From NCBI GenBank assembly GCA_020072845.1, contig JAIQGF010000009.1, positions 62,001 to 126,000 on the forward strand: a stretch of 64,000 nt of DNA. Reading direction: 5' to 3'. Positions 1 through 10,200 of the stretch are shown here, one piece after another. The DNA comes from Terriglobia bacterium (GTDB lineage Bacteria > Acidobacteriota > Terriglobia > Terriglobales > Acidobacteriaceae). Within the stretch, counting starts at the first letter, position 1. Every line of letters starts with the position of its first letter. The notes beneath the pieces are model-generated. The model did no database searches. It was not told the origin of the DNA and saw nothing but the letters and a program-made list of their open reading frames with translations. A program made the position numbers and the translations under genes.

Positions 1-1
1 T

Positions 2-550
2 CTCGACGGTCGGAAAAAAGAGGACATATTGCGGCACTTCCTGGGCGATCTGTCGGAGGAACAGATACGCAATTACGGCCATCAGAAAGAGATGATGTTC
101 CGTGAAGAGTCGCGGGCCATCAAGCTGGTGGACGGCGTCGCCGACTTCCTCGGCCAGATCCAACGAGCCGGAATTCCCATGGGTTTGGCGACTTCGGGGA
201 GTTATAGCAGGGTGCAATACATTCTTGACCGCTTGGACTTGCGCCGCCGCTTCCAGGTCGTTGTAACCGGCGATGATGTCCTCAAGGGCAAACCCGATCC
301 CGCGATCTTCGTCCTGGCTGCCCGACAACTTCAATGCCCCCATGCAGATGTGCTGGTTGTAGAAGACGCGGTCGCCGGGGTCCGGGCAGCCAAGCAAGCC
401 GGTATGAAGTGCCTCGGCATTGCCGGCTCCAACGGCCTTGGCCCGTTGTTGCGCGAGGCGGGTGCGGACGGGGTTGTGTCCAACTTCGTCGGCCTTTCCG
501 TGGAATCCTTACACAATATCGGAAACGGCTATCGCATTGATCTGGCCTGA
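2..550 (+). CDS. HAD-family phosphatase/phosphoglucomutase-like hydrolase, 5'-truncated by window edge
   Basis: The reading frame is open from base 2, so the N-terminus with HAD motif I (the DxD nucleophile) lies outside the window. What remains is a helical cap segment followed by the core. HAD motif II is ATSGS, motif III is the lysine in KGKPDP, and motif IV is VVEDAVAGVRAAKQAG. The combination matches the beta-phosphoglucomutase/phosphatase (DhaS/CbbY-like) branch of the HAD superfamily, which acts on small sugar or glycolate phosphates in the cytosol; the substrate cannot be told. A TTG at 29 is a possible internal start but would remove the catalytic aspartate, so it is not used. A strong terminator follows 35 bp after the stop. 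Confidence 0.85.
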   Translation, partial: LDGRKKEDILRHFLGDLSEEQIRNYGHQKEMMFREESRAIKLVDGVADFLGQIQRAGIPMGLATSGSYSRVQYILDRLDLRRRFQVVVTGDDVLKGKPDPAIFVLAARQLQCPHADVLVVEDAVAGVRAAKQAGMKCLGIAGSNGLGPLLREAGADGVVSNFVGLSVESLHNIGNGYRIDLA

Positions 551-584
551 CGGGCCGTGCGGAGAAAGTTCGCACCGTTTATTG

Positions 585-612
585 CCCGGCCCTTAAGGCC
601 GGGTTTTTCTTT
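585..612 (+). terminator. Rho-independent terminator after the HAD gene
   Basis: A perfect 7-bp stem CCCGGCC (585-591) and GGCCGGG (597-603) with a 5-nt loop is followed by TTTTTCTTT. It ends the transcript of the HAD gene and separates it from the peptidase gene. Confidence 0.85.
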
Positions 613-895
613 GGGCGCGGTCCCTGTGCCGCTGTAATGCCTCACAACTGAGGCAACGCCTTCGCAGTTATCACTTGCAAAAGTGACCGTCGATACAGAC
701 AATATGCTTCGCGCTGAAGGAGCATTTAGCGCTAACCTTCATTCCCCCACGGCCCCGGGTTCCCACAAGACGGGCAGGATAGGATCACGCTTTACTACCC
801 ATGGCCAGCAAGCAGGCCATGACATGTCAGCTCCGCATGGCAGCACTTCAGGATAAAACGTCACCGCAAACACGTTCCCTGAATGGAGGCATGAA
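613..895 (+). other. Intergenic leader of the M36 peptidase gene with several small inverted repeats
   Basis: No gene is seen. The stretch holds four small perfect inverted repeats. These are TGCCTCA/TGAGGCA (638-655), TCACTT/AAGTGA (671-686), CATGGCC/GGCCATG (800-821) and the palindrome TGACATGTCA (820-829). A GGAGG ribosome binding site is at 885-889, 6 nt before the ATG at 896. Any of these could be a regulator site or a structured 5' leader; nothing identifies which. Confidence 0.4.
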
Positions 896-3800
896 ATGAA
901 ATCGCTAATCCTTCGTCTTCTGCTGATCACATTGAGTTTCAGCCTGTACGCCAATGCGCAGAACTCCACCAAGAGAATTCCCGGACCACGTCCGGATCCC
1001 ACCCGAGATGCATCGTTCTTGTGGATGCGCGATTCTGAGCGAGCCGCACGAGGCCTTCCGCTCACCGACTTCGACATGCGCAACCGGTGGCGGCCCACGA
1101 CGCCGCCCACGCATGCTCCCGGCGATGTCCAGCCGCTGCAACGCAGCCTCGGAAAGAGGGCGGAGGTGTCGGTATCGTACGACGCCGCGTCCGGCGTGCC
1201 GCGCCACCTGTTTGCGACGAAAGGCCGGTTGAGCGCGCCCGGCACCCCGTCCAGCGATGCCGTGATCGGGTTCCTGCGCTCCCACCCGGAGCTTTTCCGG
1301 ATGAGCGACAGCGACCTGAATCGGTTCCTCGGCGTCCGTAACTACACCGACGCTCATAATGGCGTCACTCACGTCATCTTCAAACAATTCGCCAACCGAA
1401 TTGAAGTCTTTCAAGGAGATGTCACCGCCGCGTTTGACCGCGACGGAGCGCTGGGCAACTTGGCCGGCTCGCTCCATCCCGGATTGCAGTTTCCACCTCT
1501 GGCTTACAAGATCGATGCGTTTGAGGCGGTGCGGCGGGCTGCAGCGAACGTTTTCCCCGACTTGAAATACAACCCCCAGTACTACACGCTCCCGCAAACC
1601 GACGACCAACTCACAGAATTCGAGCAGGGGCCGTTCACCAGCAAGCCGTGGGCGCGGCTGGTGTGGTTCCCCATCGACGGCACCGCGCGGCTGGCCTGGC
1701 GCGTGCGCCTGAATTCCGCTCGGCGTCTGGGTTGGTACGACATGCTGGTAGACGCCGTCAGTGGAGAGCTCCTATTCCGCTACAACCTGTTCAAATCCGA
1801 CCAGGGGCTCTATTTTCCGATCAGCCCGGATGCCACGCCGGCACAGCAAATCTCCTTCAATGGTGACCCGCTTGCCTCGCCTAACACCTGGGTGTTTGGT
1901 TTCTCTCCGCAAAAAACGCGTGGCAACAATGTTGTCGCCGGCGAAGATCACGATGGCGATCTGGAAAATACGAGCAGCTTCCTCTCCGTCAACGCCGGTT
2001 TCCCCCTGATTCAGGATTCGCATGCCGCCGGAGGGAACTTCAGCGTTTACACCTTTAAGAACACCTTTTTGAATACTGGCTCAAGCCAACTCACGACATT
2101 CGATCTGGCCAATAAGCGGGTTCGCTACGCCCCAAATGCCGTGACGGGAGGTTATGACGTAACGCTTTCTTCCGCGGCATTCACCGCTCCCGGCACCGTC
2201 ACAGTGGCTGGCGTCAGCACATGCGATGACTGCTTCGCCAGCGTTACGGCGACCGGCTTTACTTTCCAGTTTTATGGAACCCCGTACACCACCTTCTACA
2301 TCAGCAGCAATGGTCTGGTGACCTTTGCCGCCGGGGATTCGGACGGTTACCCGAGGACGGACAAACTCCGCGTCACGGCGGCGATTGCTCCCCTCTGGGA
2401 CGACTTCGATCCATCGGCCAACCCGGGCCACGTTTTCCTCGATACCTTCGCGGAAGGCACCGGAACCAGCCTTCGCATCACTTTTTCCGCCATCCCGGAG
2501 TTCCTCACAACCAATTCCAACACGTTTCAGATCACGTTGCACAATCATGGCGCCGGGGCCTTGGCGGACGTGATTGACGTTGATTATCAGGCCGTGGCTG
2601 CCTCGGTTGGTGTTCTGGGTATCAGTCCGGGAGGAGGCGCCAACACGGTGCTGTGGCTGCGTGATTTCTCGGCTGATCTGCCCGTCACCAGTCTGGTGAG
2701 CGCCGGACAGGGCATCGCAGAGCCCTATCCTGCCCCCGACATCAACGTCGCCATCGTGAACCTCTTTGTTCAGGCCAATCTGTACCATGATCGCATGTAT
2801 CACCTCGGGTTCACCGAAGCGGCGGGCAACTTCCAATACGACAACTTCGGTCGCGGAGGTGTGGGCGGAGATATGGTTCTGGCGGGAGCGCAGGCGGGTG
2901 TCCTTAATGGCGACCTGTGTAATGCGTTTTTTGCGACCCCGGAAGATGGTACACCGGGGATCACCATGTTCTTCCTCTTCTCCCAGCAGTTCTGCGGCTT
3001 CCGAAATGTGGATGGTGTTCTCGACGCGACCGTCACCATCCATGAGTTAACCCACGGTCTCTCCAACCGCCTGGTCGGCGGACCTCTGAATGTGACGGCT
3101 CTCGCAGGATACCAGGGTGGGGCGTTGGGAGAGGGCTGGAGCGATGCCTACGCGGCTCACTTCAACAATACGCCGATAATGGGCGTGTATGCCACCGGAA
3201 ACAGCACCACCGGGATTCGCACCGTGGCCTACAACAACAGCCCGCTCACCTATGCGCAATTCGGCAATCGCGTGCAGGTACTGCTTCCCCCATCGTTTGC
3301 CCCGCCCATTGGATCTATATTCGTGCCGGAAGTGCACACCGATGGCGAAATCTGGGCCTCTACCATGTGGGATTTGCGTACTCAACTGGGTGGCGACACC
3401 TTCATACAACTGGTTACCGATGCGATGAAGCTGACGCCCCCCTCCCCATCGATGCTGGATGCCCGCAATGCCATCTATGTCGCCGACGTGCTGGACTCCG
3501 GGGGGGCGCACATCGCAACCATCGTGCGTGTCTTCGCCGCGCGCGGCATGGGGTCATCAGCGTCGATCGAACCGCATGCGACGGGGAGCAGCAACGCCAC
3601 GACGGTGTTTGCAGCTTTTGACAATCCTAAGGTGGATCCCATCCGCCGGATCGTGTGGCAGGATCGCGCCGAGTCGGGCATGGGCGGTTGGACCTTGGAT
3701 CCGAACCCCAACAATCTCTGGCATATCACCACCTACCGCTCGGCGGACCTCCCCGGGGGACACTCCTTCTACTTTGGGCTGGAATCCACCCATACCTACA

Positions 3801-4990
3801 GCAACGGCAGCCGTGTGCTGGGCACGCTGACTTCACCGCCCATCGCTCTCCCGCGGGTGCTGAGCAATAGCAACCTGGTATTGGAATTCGATGATTTCTT
3901 GGCGACGGAAGCTTTCTCGATCTACGACTCCGGTTATGTACGCGTGTCCACTGACAACTTTGCCACCTTCACCCAGGTTGCGTTTCGCAACCTGAACACC
4001 ATCGGCTATTACACCAGCAGCAGTTTTGCTCACCAGCGGATCAACCTGGCGCCGTTTGCCGGCAAGACCATTCAAGTCCAGTTCTATTTCGATTCCCTCG
4101 ACAGTGGTGGAAATGCCTACGAGGGCTGGTACGTGGATAACGTCCGCGTCGTGATGGAAGGCAATGACGTTCGCCTCATGCGCAACCAGGCTGGACGATT
4201 CTTGGCTTCCAGCGGAGCATCGAATTTCGGTGTTTTCCGTCCCAGCACAGGTCAATGGTTCATTAATCCCAGCGGACTTGTAGCTGTGTTCGGCGGCATT
4301 GGGGACGTGCCCGTGCCCGCGGACTACAACGCGGACGGCAAGTCCGAAATTGCCATCTTCCGGCCCACTACCTGCCAGTGGTTTATCGCTGGCGTCACTG
4401 TTACCGCGTTCGGCTGTGGCACTCTTGGAGACATCCCCATGCCTGGAGACTACGCGACTAACGGTACTTTCACCGTGGCTGTATTTCGTCAGCCTACAGG
4501 CGAGTGGTTTGTGCCAGGTTTGCCGGCAGGATTGATTTTGTCCAATGCACCGGATGCGATCCCCGTCGTCGGCGACTTTGATGGCGATGGCCTTATTGAC
4601 CTGGCTGTCGTGGCCCACGAGTCGACCGATGAGCTAACCGACAACCTGACTTGGACATACCGAAGGAGTTCCGACGGAGTAATCGTAAAGTCGGTCTTTG
4701 GCAGTCTGCTGACGGGCGATATACCCGTCCCAGCAGATTACAACGGCGATGGCAGAACAGAAATGGCAGTCTTCCGCCCAACGACGAGTCAATGGTTCAT
4801 CAACGGTGTGGGCACATTCTATTTTGGGGCCGCGGGCGACATCCCCGTGCCGGGCGATTACGTAGGAGATGGGAGGGCCCGGATCGCGGTGTACCGCGTC
4901 AGCGGCGGAATTGGCCACTGGTTCATTGTCGACGTGGGAAATTTCTATTTCGGCAACTCTACGGACATTCCGATAGGAGCACAGAACTAA
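896..4990 (+). CDS. Secreted M36 (fungalysin-type) zinc metallopeptidase with inserted NIDO-like domain and C-terminal VCBS/FG-GAP-like repeats
   Basis: 1364 residues. A signal peptide (about 1-22, ending LYANAQ) and a fungalysin/thermolysin-type propeptide (about 80-300) come first. The catalytic zinc site is HELTH at residues 716-720 with the third ligand E746 in GEGWSDA, as in family M36. The run NLYHDRMYHLGFTEAAGNF is also typical of M36. Between propeptide and catalytic core, about residues 400-610, lies an extra beta domain (YISSNGLVTF, IAPLWDDFD) that looks nidogen-like. After the core come a jelly-roll-like segment (about 925-1090) and roughly six 48-residue repeats with Asp-rich loops such as DYNADGKSE and DFDGDGLID. 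It is probably an extracellular, calcium-stabilised protein-degrading enzyme. The start at 896 is fixed by GGAGG 6 nt upstream. Confidence 0.85.
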   Translation: MKSLILRLLLITLSFSLYANAQNSTKRIPGPRPDPTRDASFLWMRDSERAARGLPLTDFDMRNRWRPTTPPTHAPGDVQPLQRSLGKRAEVSVSYDAASGVPRHLFATKGRLSAPGTPSSDAVIGFLRSHPELFRMSDSDLNRFLGVRNYTDAHNGVTHVIFKQFANRIEVFQGDVTAAFDRDGALGNLAGSLHPGLQFPPLAYKIDAFEAVRRAAANVFPDLKYNPQYYTLPQTDDQLTEFEQGPFTSKPWARLVWFPIDGTARLAWRVRLNSARRLGWYDMLVDAVSGELLFRYNLFKSDQGLYFPISPDATPAQQISFNGDPLASPNTWVFGFSPQKTRGNNVVAGEDHDGDLENTSSFLSVNAGFPLIQDSHAAGGNFSVYTFKNTFLNTGSSQLTTFDLANKRVRYAPNAVTGGYDVTLSSAAFTAPGTVTVAGVSTCDDCFASVTATGFTFQFYGTPYTTFYISSNGLVTFAAGDSDGYPRTDKLRVTAAIAPLWDDFDPSANPGHVFLDTFAEGTGTSLRITFSAIPEFLTTNSNTFQITLHNHGAGALADVIDVDYQAVAASVGVLGISPGGGANTVLWLRDFSADLPVTSLVSAGQGIAEPYPAPDINVAIVNLFVQANLYHDRMYHLGFTEAAGNFQYDNFGRGGVGGDMVLAGAQAGVLNGDLCNAFFATPEDGTPGITMFFLFSQQFCGFRNVDGVLDATVTIHELTHGLSNRLVGGPLNVTALAGYQGGALGEGWSDAYAAHFNNTPIMGVYATGNSTTGIRTVAYNNSPLTYAQFGNRVQVLLPPSFAPPIGSIFVPEVHTDGEIWASTMWDLRTQLGGDTFIQLVTDAMKLTPPSPSMLDARNAIYVADVLDSGGAHIATIVRVFAARGMGSSASIEPHATGSSNATTVFAAFDNPKVDPIRRIVWQDRAESGMGGWTLDPNPNNLWHITTYRSADLPGGHSFYFGLESTHTYSNGSRVLGTLTSPPIALPRVLSNSNLVLEFDDFLATEAFSIYDSGYVRVSTDNFATFTQVAFRNLNTIGYYTSSSFAHQRINLAPFAGKTIQVQFYFDSLDSGGNAYEGWYVDNVRVVMEGNDVRLMRNQAGRFLASSGASNFGVFRPSTGQWFINPSGLVAVFGGIGDVPVPADYNADGKSEIAIFRPTTCQWFIAGVTVTAFGCGTLGDIPMPGDYATNGTFTVAVFRQPTGEWFVPGLPAGLILSNAPDAIPVVGDFDGDGLIDLAVVAHESTDELTDNLTWTYRRSSDGVIVKSVFGSLLTGDIPVPADYNGDGRTEMAVFRPTTSQWFINGVGTFYFGAAGDIPVPGDYVGDGRARIAVYRVSGGIGHWFIVDVGNFYFGNSTDIPIGAQN

Positions 4991-5005
4991 ACAGAACCAG
5001 ATTGT

Positions 5006-5044
5006 AACGGCGCCTCGACCGCTCGTGCGTTCTGTGGCGCCGTT
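5006..5044 (+). terminator. Possible terminator hairpin after the peptidase gene
   Basis: A 9-bp inverted repeat AACGGCGCC (5006-5014) / GGCGCCGTT (5036-5044) with a 21-nt loop begins 16 bp after the stop. There is no T-tract, so intrinsic termination is only a guess. Confidence 0.35.
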
Positions 5045-5181
5045 GGGTTCGCAGTGGATCTTCACACCTCTTGGCTTGGCGATGGCGAGGGCACGCAACC
5101 TTCGCTCATCGCCAGGCCATCTTCTGTCTAGCATCTATTTTGCTACCCGAACAGACACCAATCCAGCGTGGCACGGGTGCT

Positions 5182-5753
5182 ATGAAGACCCATCAAAAAC
5201 GCATGTGGGCGCCGGCCCTTCTCGCTGTCGCCGCCGCCGCGGCGGTTTATATTGCATGGCAAGACAAACGGCCACAGCAGGTGATTTCACCGCAAGGCAG
5301 CGAACAACGGCTGATCACTCCGGCAGTGGCAGCGCCCGCCCCGCCTCCGCCGGTTGCTGGCTCGCGACCGCCTGCGCCAATGCCGGCACTATCTCCCAAG
5401 TCGCAATCAAAACGCGCTTCGAGCTCGGGACTTCCGTCCCGTGCTTCCGGTACCGTCCTTCGTCCGCTGCTGATATCGTTCTCGCACTCGGCACACCTGT
5501 CGACGTTTCCGGTACACCGCTTCGCCTCACCGTAACCGGGTTTGCCGATTCCCGCTGCCCTCCAGGAAAGTCGTGTGTTTGGCAAGGCGAGCTTGCGGCA
5601 GCCGGAGAGGCGGTCAATACGCAAACCGGCGAGAAGACCGAATTTCGCTTCGGAACGGTCAAGATGCCGGAAGCGCAGATTCTCGGCTACAAGTTCGAGC
5701 TTGTCAGTATTGATGCGAAGCGCAGGATCTTGTGCCTGCACCGACTCCCCTAG
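5182..5753 (+). pseudogene. Small membrane-anchored protein, interrupted by an apparent frameshift
   Basis: An ATG at 5182 opens a frame encoding a signal-anchor (MWAPALLAVAAAAAVYIAW) and a Pro/Ala-rich linker, which then runs out to 5535 without a recognisable domain. A different frame, open to the TAG at 5751, encodes a compact beta domain. It contains RLTVTGFADSRCPPGKSCVW and then a stretch rich in Glu/Phe, a pattern seen in small bacterial exported proteins with a CPxG-x-CxW core. Joining the two needs a shift somewhere around 5390-5450. It could be a real pseudogene, a sequencing error, or two overlapping genes. Function unknown. Confidence 0.5.
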
Positions 5754-5830
5754 AAGCGCACAACTTTCCCATGACGAGGCGGTCTGCGGCTGCTGTTCAT
5801 TGAGTGCACGCGCGCGCTGATGGCGGGCTC

Positions 5831-7045
5831 TCATGCATTCGTTAGGCGTTCCGCCGCCATCTTCACGATCTCCCGGCCGATGACGATCGAGGCCGTCGCT
5901 GCGGGCGAGGGAACGTTGACGACGTGCACGGCGCGCTCGCTGACGGCAAACCGAAAATCGTCCACCAGTTTGCCGCTGCGGTCCACGGCTTGCGCTCGCA
6001 CGCCCGAGCCGCCCGGCGCAAGATTGGCGGCCTGCAACTCCGGGACTAGCCGTCGCAGCGCCTTCACGAACGCCGCTTTGTTGAGCGACCGGTAGTACTC
6101 GCCGGCGCCCACCTTCCAGAACTTGCGCGCCATGCGCCAGAAGCCGCCGAAGGTCATGGCTTGGCCTAACTCGCCGATGCTGATGTCGGTCTTGCGATAG
6201 CCCTCGCGGCGCAACGCCAGCACCGCGTTGGGGCCCGCTTCGATGCTGCCGTCCACGCGCCGGGTGAAGTGCACGCCAAGAAAGGGCAGGTCGGGGTCGG
6301 GTACGGGATAGATCAGGCCGCGCACCAGGCTCCGCCGCGCGGGCGCGATCTCGTAATACTCGCCGCGAAACGGAATAATCCTGACATCGGTTTCAGCACC
6401 TGCCAAACGGCTGATCCGATCGCTGTACAGCCCGGCGCAGTTGATTAGAAATCCTGCACGGTAATCCCCGCGCGTAGTCTGCACCACAACTTCTCCGCTG
6501 CCGCGCACGATCCCCACGACTTCCGTTCCCGTCAGCACGGTTCCATTCGCCGCCGCGACGATTTCCGCATACTTGCGGGTGACGGCGGCGTAGTCCGTGA
6601 TGCCGGTGGTGGGCACGTGCAGTGCGCGGATTCCGGCGGCGTGCGGCTCCAGTTCGCGCAAGCGCTCCGGGCCGATCATCGCCAGGCCGAAGACACCGCT
6701 GGCATGACCACGGCGCTGCAACTCCTCCAAGCCCGGAAGTTCGCGCTCGTCGGTCGCGACCACCACCTTGCCGCAGATCTCATACGCGATGCCATGCTCG
6801 CGGCAGAAGGCGACCATGGCGGAGGCGCCGGCGACGCACAACTTCGCCTTCAGCGAGCCGGGACGGTAATAAAGGCCAGAGTGGATAACGCCGCTGTTGT
6901 GGCCGCTCTGGTGGGCGGCGAGGCCGGCTTCCTTCTCCAAGACGGCGAGGCGCAGGGCGGGGAAGCGGCGCGTAACTTCCATGGCGGTGGCGAGTCCGAC
7001 GATTCCGCCGCCGATAATGATGAGATGGAAGTGGTTATCAGTCAT
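5831..7045 (-). CDS. lhgO: L-2-hydroxyglutarate oxidase/dehydrogenase (FAD-dependent)
   Basis: 404 residues, the usual length. The N-terminal FAD-binding motif IIGGGIVGLATAMEV is followed by the family signature HNSGVIHSGLYYRPGSLKA. The C-terminal half carries the second dinucleotide contact (NCAGLYSDRISRLAG) and the conserved GGSGVRAQAVD. The enzyme oxidises L-2-hydroxyglutarate to 2-oxoglutarate, passing electrons to the quinone pool or to oxygen; it is a metabolite-repair and lysine/glutarate catabolism enzyme. The ATG at 7045 has no clear Shine-Dalgarno sequence, but the FAD motif begins right after it, so a later start is impossible. An operator-like palindrome lies 8-23 bp upstream. Confidence 0.9.
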   Translation of the reverse strand: MTDNHFHLIIIGGGIVGLATAMEVTRRFPALRLAVLEKEAGLAAHQSGHNSGVIHSGLYYRPGSLKAKLCVAGASAMVAFCREHGIAYEICGKVVVATDERELPGLEELQRRGHASGVFGLAMIGPERLRELEPHAAGIRALHVPTTGITDYAAVTRKYAEIVAAANGTVLTGTEVVGIVRGSGEVVVQTTRGDYRAGFLINCAGLYSDRISRLAGAETDVRIIPFRGEYYEIAPARRSLVRGLIYPVPDPDLPFLGVHFTRRVDGSIEAGPNAVLALRREGYRKTDISIGELGQAMTFGGFWRMARKFWKVGAGEYYRSLNKAAFVKALRRLVPELQAANLAPGGSGVRAQAVDRSGKLVDDFRFAVSERAVHVVNVPSPAATASIVIGREIVKMAAERLTNA

Positions 7046-7052
7046 GTAACGT

Positions 7053-7068
7053 TTGTTTGAAAGTAAAC
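7053..7068 (-). promoter_or_regulatory. Operator-like palindrome upstream of lhgO
   Basis: TGTTT-N6-AAACA is centred about 16 bp upstream of the lhgO start codon. Its size and symmetry fit a dimeric repressor site, but no regulator gene is adjacent, so the assignment rests on symmetry alone. Confidence 0.3.
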
Positions 7069-7240
7069 ATTAGAACGTCCCCGGACCCCCTCCCCCCATT
7101 CATAATGGAATCAGAAACTTACACCCGAGATCACGGCGCCATTCAGACTGTAGCGCGAGCGCAAATGGTGAAGGTGGTGCCGGGGAGTCGAGAGTACCAC
7201 CATAGTTAATGGAGATCTGAACTGCCGGCGGCACTCTGCA

Positions 7241-10200
7241 CTAGTTCACCTGCAGGGTGATCTGTGTGAAGTGCGACAGGGAGGTGGCCCCGCTGCCGGA
7301 GGCGCCGGTAACGGTGATTTGGTATGTGCCCGCGGGCGTGCCCGGCTTGGGGATCGGTGGCGTGGTGGTGCTACCGCCGCCGCCTCCGCCACAACTTGCC
7401 AGCATGAGCAAGATTCCGAGCACTACAACCAGCCCGATATGACCGAGCAATTTTCCGCGCCGGTTCCTGGGCGTAACCCCGATTCCGATGATCCCAACCA
7501 CGATGCCGGGCAAGGTCAGCCAGAAGGCGTAGAGAGGAACGGTATGTCTGTCCGAAGGCGGGCGCAGTAGCGACACACTGGGCGCGGTGGTGGTCACGGT
7601 GAGCACGGTGGAAACCTGACCGTTCGTTGGATCCAAAGTTATGGACGAGGCGTTGTTTGCGCCAAACTGGCATGCGGCGAGACTCGGCACGCCCGAAGTG
7701 CACGAGACCGTGACGGACCCCGTCGCTCCTGCCGACCCTGGTGCGATTGCAATGGTGTAGACCCCGGACTGACCTGCTGTCACCGAGCCGGTGGTGGTAG
7801 TCGGGGTCATCCTGAAATCGAGAACCGGCAGATTGGGCGTCATGCTATGGCTGACAATCGAGTCCGATGTCGCGATGGTAATCGCGTAGGAACCGCCGCA
7901 GGAATTCGCGCTGTTGGTGCAGTTCGGGCCGGAAATGGTTGCCGTCGTAAGCGGCACGGATACAGATCCGTTAATGGGGAAATTTGGTCCCGGCGGGTTG
8001 AGCGAGCATCCCACGCCGGAGCCGGACGGCCCGGTGCACGTCACGTTCACAGTTGCGTTAAAGCCGTTTAGCGGGGCGATGGTGATTGGAATCTGGGTTG
8101 ATCCGCTGGCGCCATTCGGTATGACCGCAGCCGGAGTCCCTGTCGTGAGGGCATAGTCGATGATCGAATAGTTGAACGTCTGGCTCTTGCTGGTAGTCGT
8201 GTCTTGAGCGGTGACAGTGACCACCTGGTTTGTTGCCGGGGTGGCGACCGTGGTGGTAACGACCACGTTGACCGTCTGAGCGGTCGACGACGTCGCCGGG
8301 GTGAACGTAAGCGTTAAGGTAGTCAGAATCGTTGTCGGAGAACTTGGTAAAGAAAAGCCGCATGATGTACCGGTCGAATCAGACAGGGCGCATGTGAGCG
8401 AAACTGTGCCGGTGTACGCGGAAGGTGTAATGGTCACGGTGCCAGAAAGTGGCTGTCCGGGTCTGGCGGGCGTGGGAGACAGGTTGCCGGCCGAAATTCC
8501 CCACGAGTTGCCGGTCACATTCAGCGTCAGCGACTGCGAATGCAGAACCACGCCGTTGGTAGTTGACACGCTGGCGTTGACGGCGACCGTGTAGGTCCCC
8601 GGCGCGACGGCGGAAAGCGGCAGGGTCACTTGCACCGAGGTGGCAGTTGTCTGCCCGGCGGTGAGGCTCGGCGAAGCAGGAGTGAAGGCGCAGGGTCCTG
8701 CGCCGGTTGGCAAGCCAGTACAGGAGAGACTTACCGTGCCGGACAGCGTGGTGTTCGGCAGGAGAGTGAAACTGCTGGCAGCCGTGTCGGTCGTGCTCAG
8801 GTTCAAGCTCGCCGGCGACAGCGCACTCATGGTGAAGTCGGGCGGCGTTGTCACACTTAGGGTTGTCGTCGTTGTCTGCGAGAATCCGGAATAGGTTCCG
8901 GTAATCGTGATTGAATAGCTGCCGATAGGGGTGGTCGAGGCCGTCGGGATTGTGACGCTTACGCTGGCGGTTTGCCCAGCACTCAAGGTCGGAACGGCGG
9001 GTGAAAAGCCACACGGGCCGGCGCCTGCCGGCAGTCCCGAGCATGCGAAGGAAACATTGATGGTGCCGGAGACAGCAGTGGAGGCGGTGACCGTAAAGCT
9101 GGTGGTGGCGGCACCGCCTGCGGGAGCGCTTGTGTCGGCGGCTGCTCCCAGGCTGAACGGGATGACGGAGTTGAGAGTCACCGGAAACTGCTGGGTCACG
9201 GCTTTGGGATCGCCACCGACGGCGACAATCTTGAAATTAAAGGTGGCTGCGGTGGAATCGCCGACAGTCACGGTGAACGTGGTGGCTCCTGGGGCTAGCG
9301 TCGGCGGGTTGGCGGTGCACGTCGAGGGAAGGGCGCCGCCGACCGGCTGGCAAGAAATAGAAATCGAGGAGTTGTAGCCGTTGAACAATGTGATGGTGCC
9401 GTTCAGGGTGGCGGTTTGGCCGACGATGGAGGTTGCCGCTGCCGGAGTAACACTCAACTGAAAACCGGGCGCGGTGCTGATGGGAATTTCCCAGATGCCG
9501 CGGCCGTAGGTGGAGGCGCGCAGGCGCAGCGGAATGGAGTCGCTGGGATTGTTGTAGATCTTTAGCTGCGTGATCGTCACATTGGGCAGGGAGCCGGCGC
9601 CGGAAGAGGGGCCAAGCTCGGTCCAGGTGCCATCTCCGATTGACTGGAATGCGCCGACGTCGGTGCCGATATAAACCAGGTTGGCGACGCTGGGATCGGC
9701 GACGACGGCGTCGGCGGGGGCGTCGGGCAGGCCGGTGGTGCTGGGATCGCCGTCGAGCTTGGCCCAGGTGACGCCGGCGTCGGTGGTCTTGAAAATGTGG
9801 CCGACGCCGAAGCCCATGACGGTGACGTACGCGGTCTTGCCGGTGGCGTCCTTGGGATCCAGCGCAATGCCGGAAATGTTGTAGTGCTTGGGATTGATGT
9901 TGCAGGCCGACGGCGTGGAGGTGCAGGCGGTGCTAGGGTTGGTAGTGAGGCCACTGACCTCGCTCCACTTATTCGGCGTTGTTGAAAGATCAGCATCTGC
10001 TTGAGTGGTTACCCACACCTGGCCGCCGCAGGGAAGGCCATTGGGACATTGCACAGCCGCGCTGCTGGAATCGGCAATGCCTTCCATGCCCGCCCAGACG
10101 ACCTGTGAGCCTCCACCGCTGCTTGTTCCAGGCGTGGCTCCCGGATCGCACGTTCCGTTGCACGGGCCGCCAGCGGTGATGGTGTTCACAAAAAATGGCG

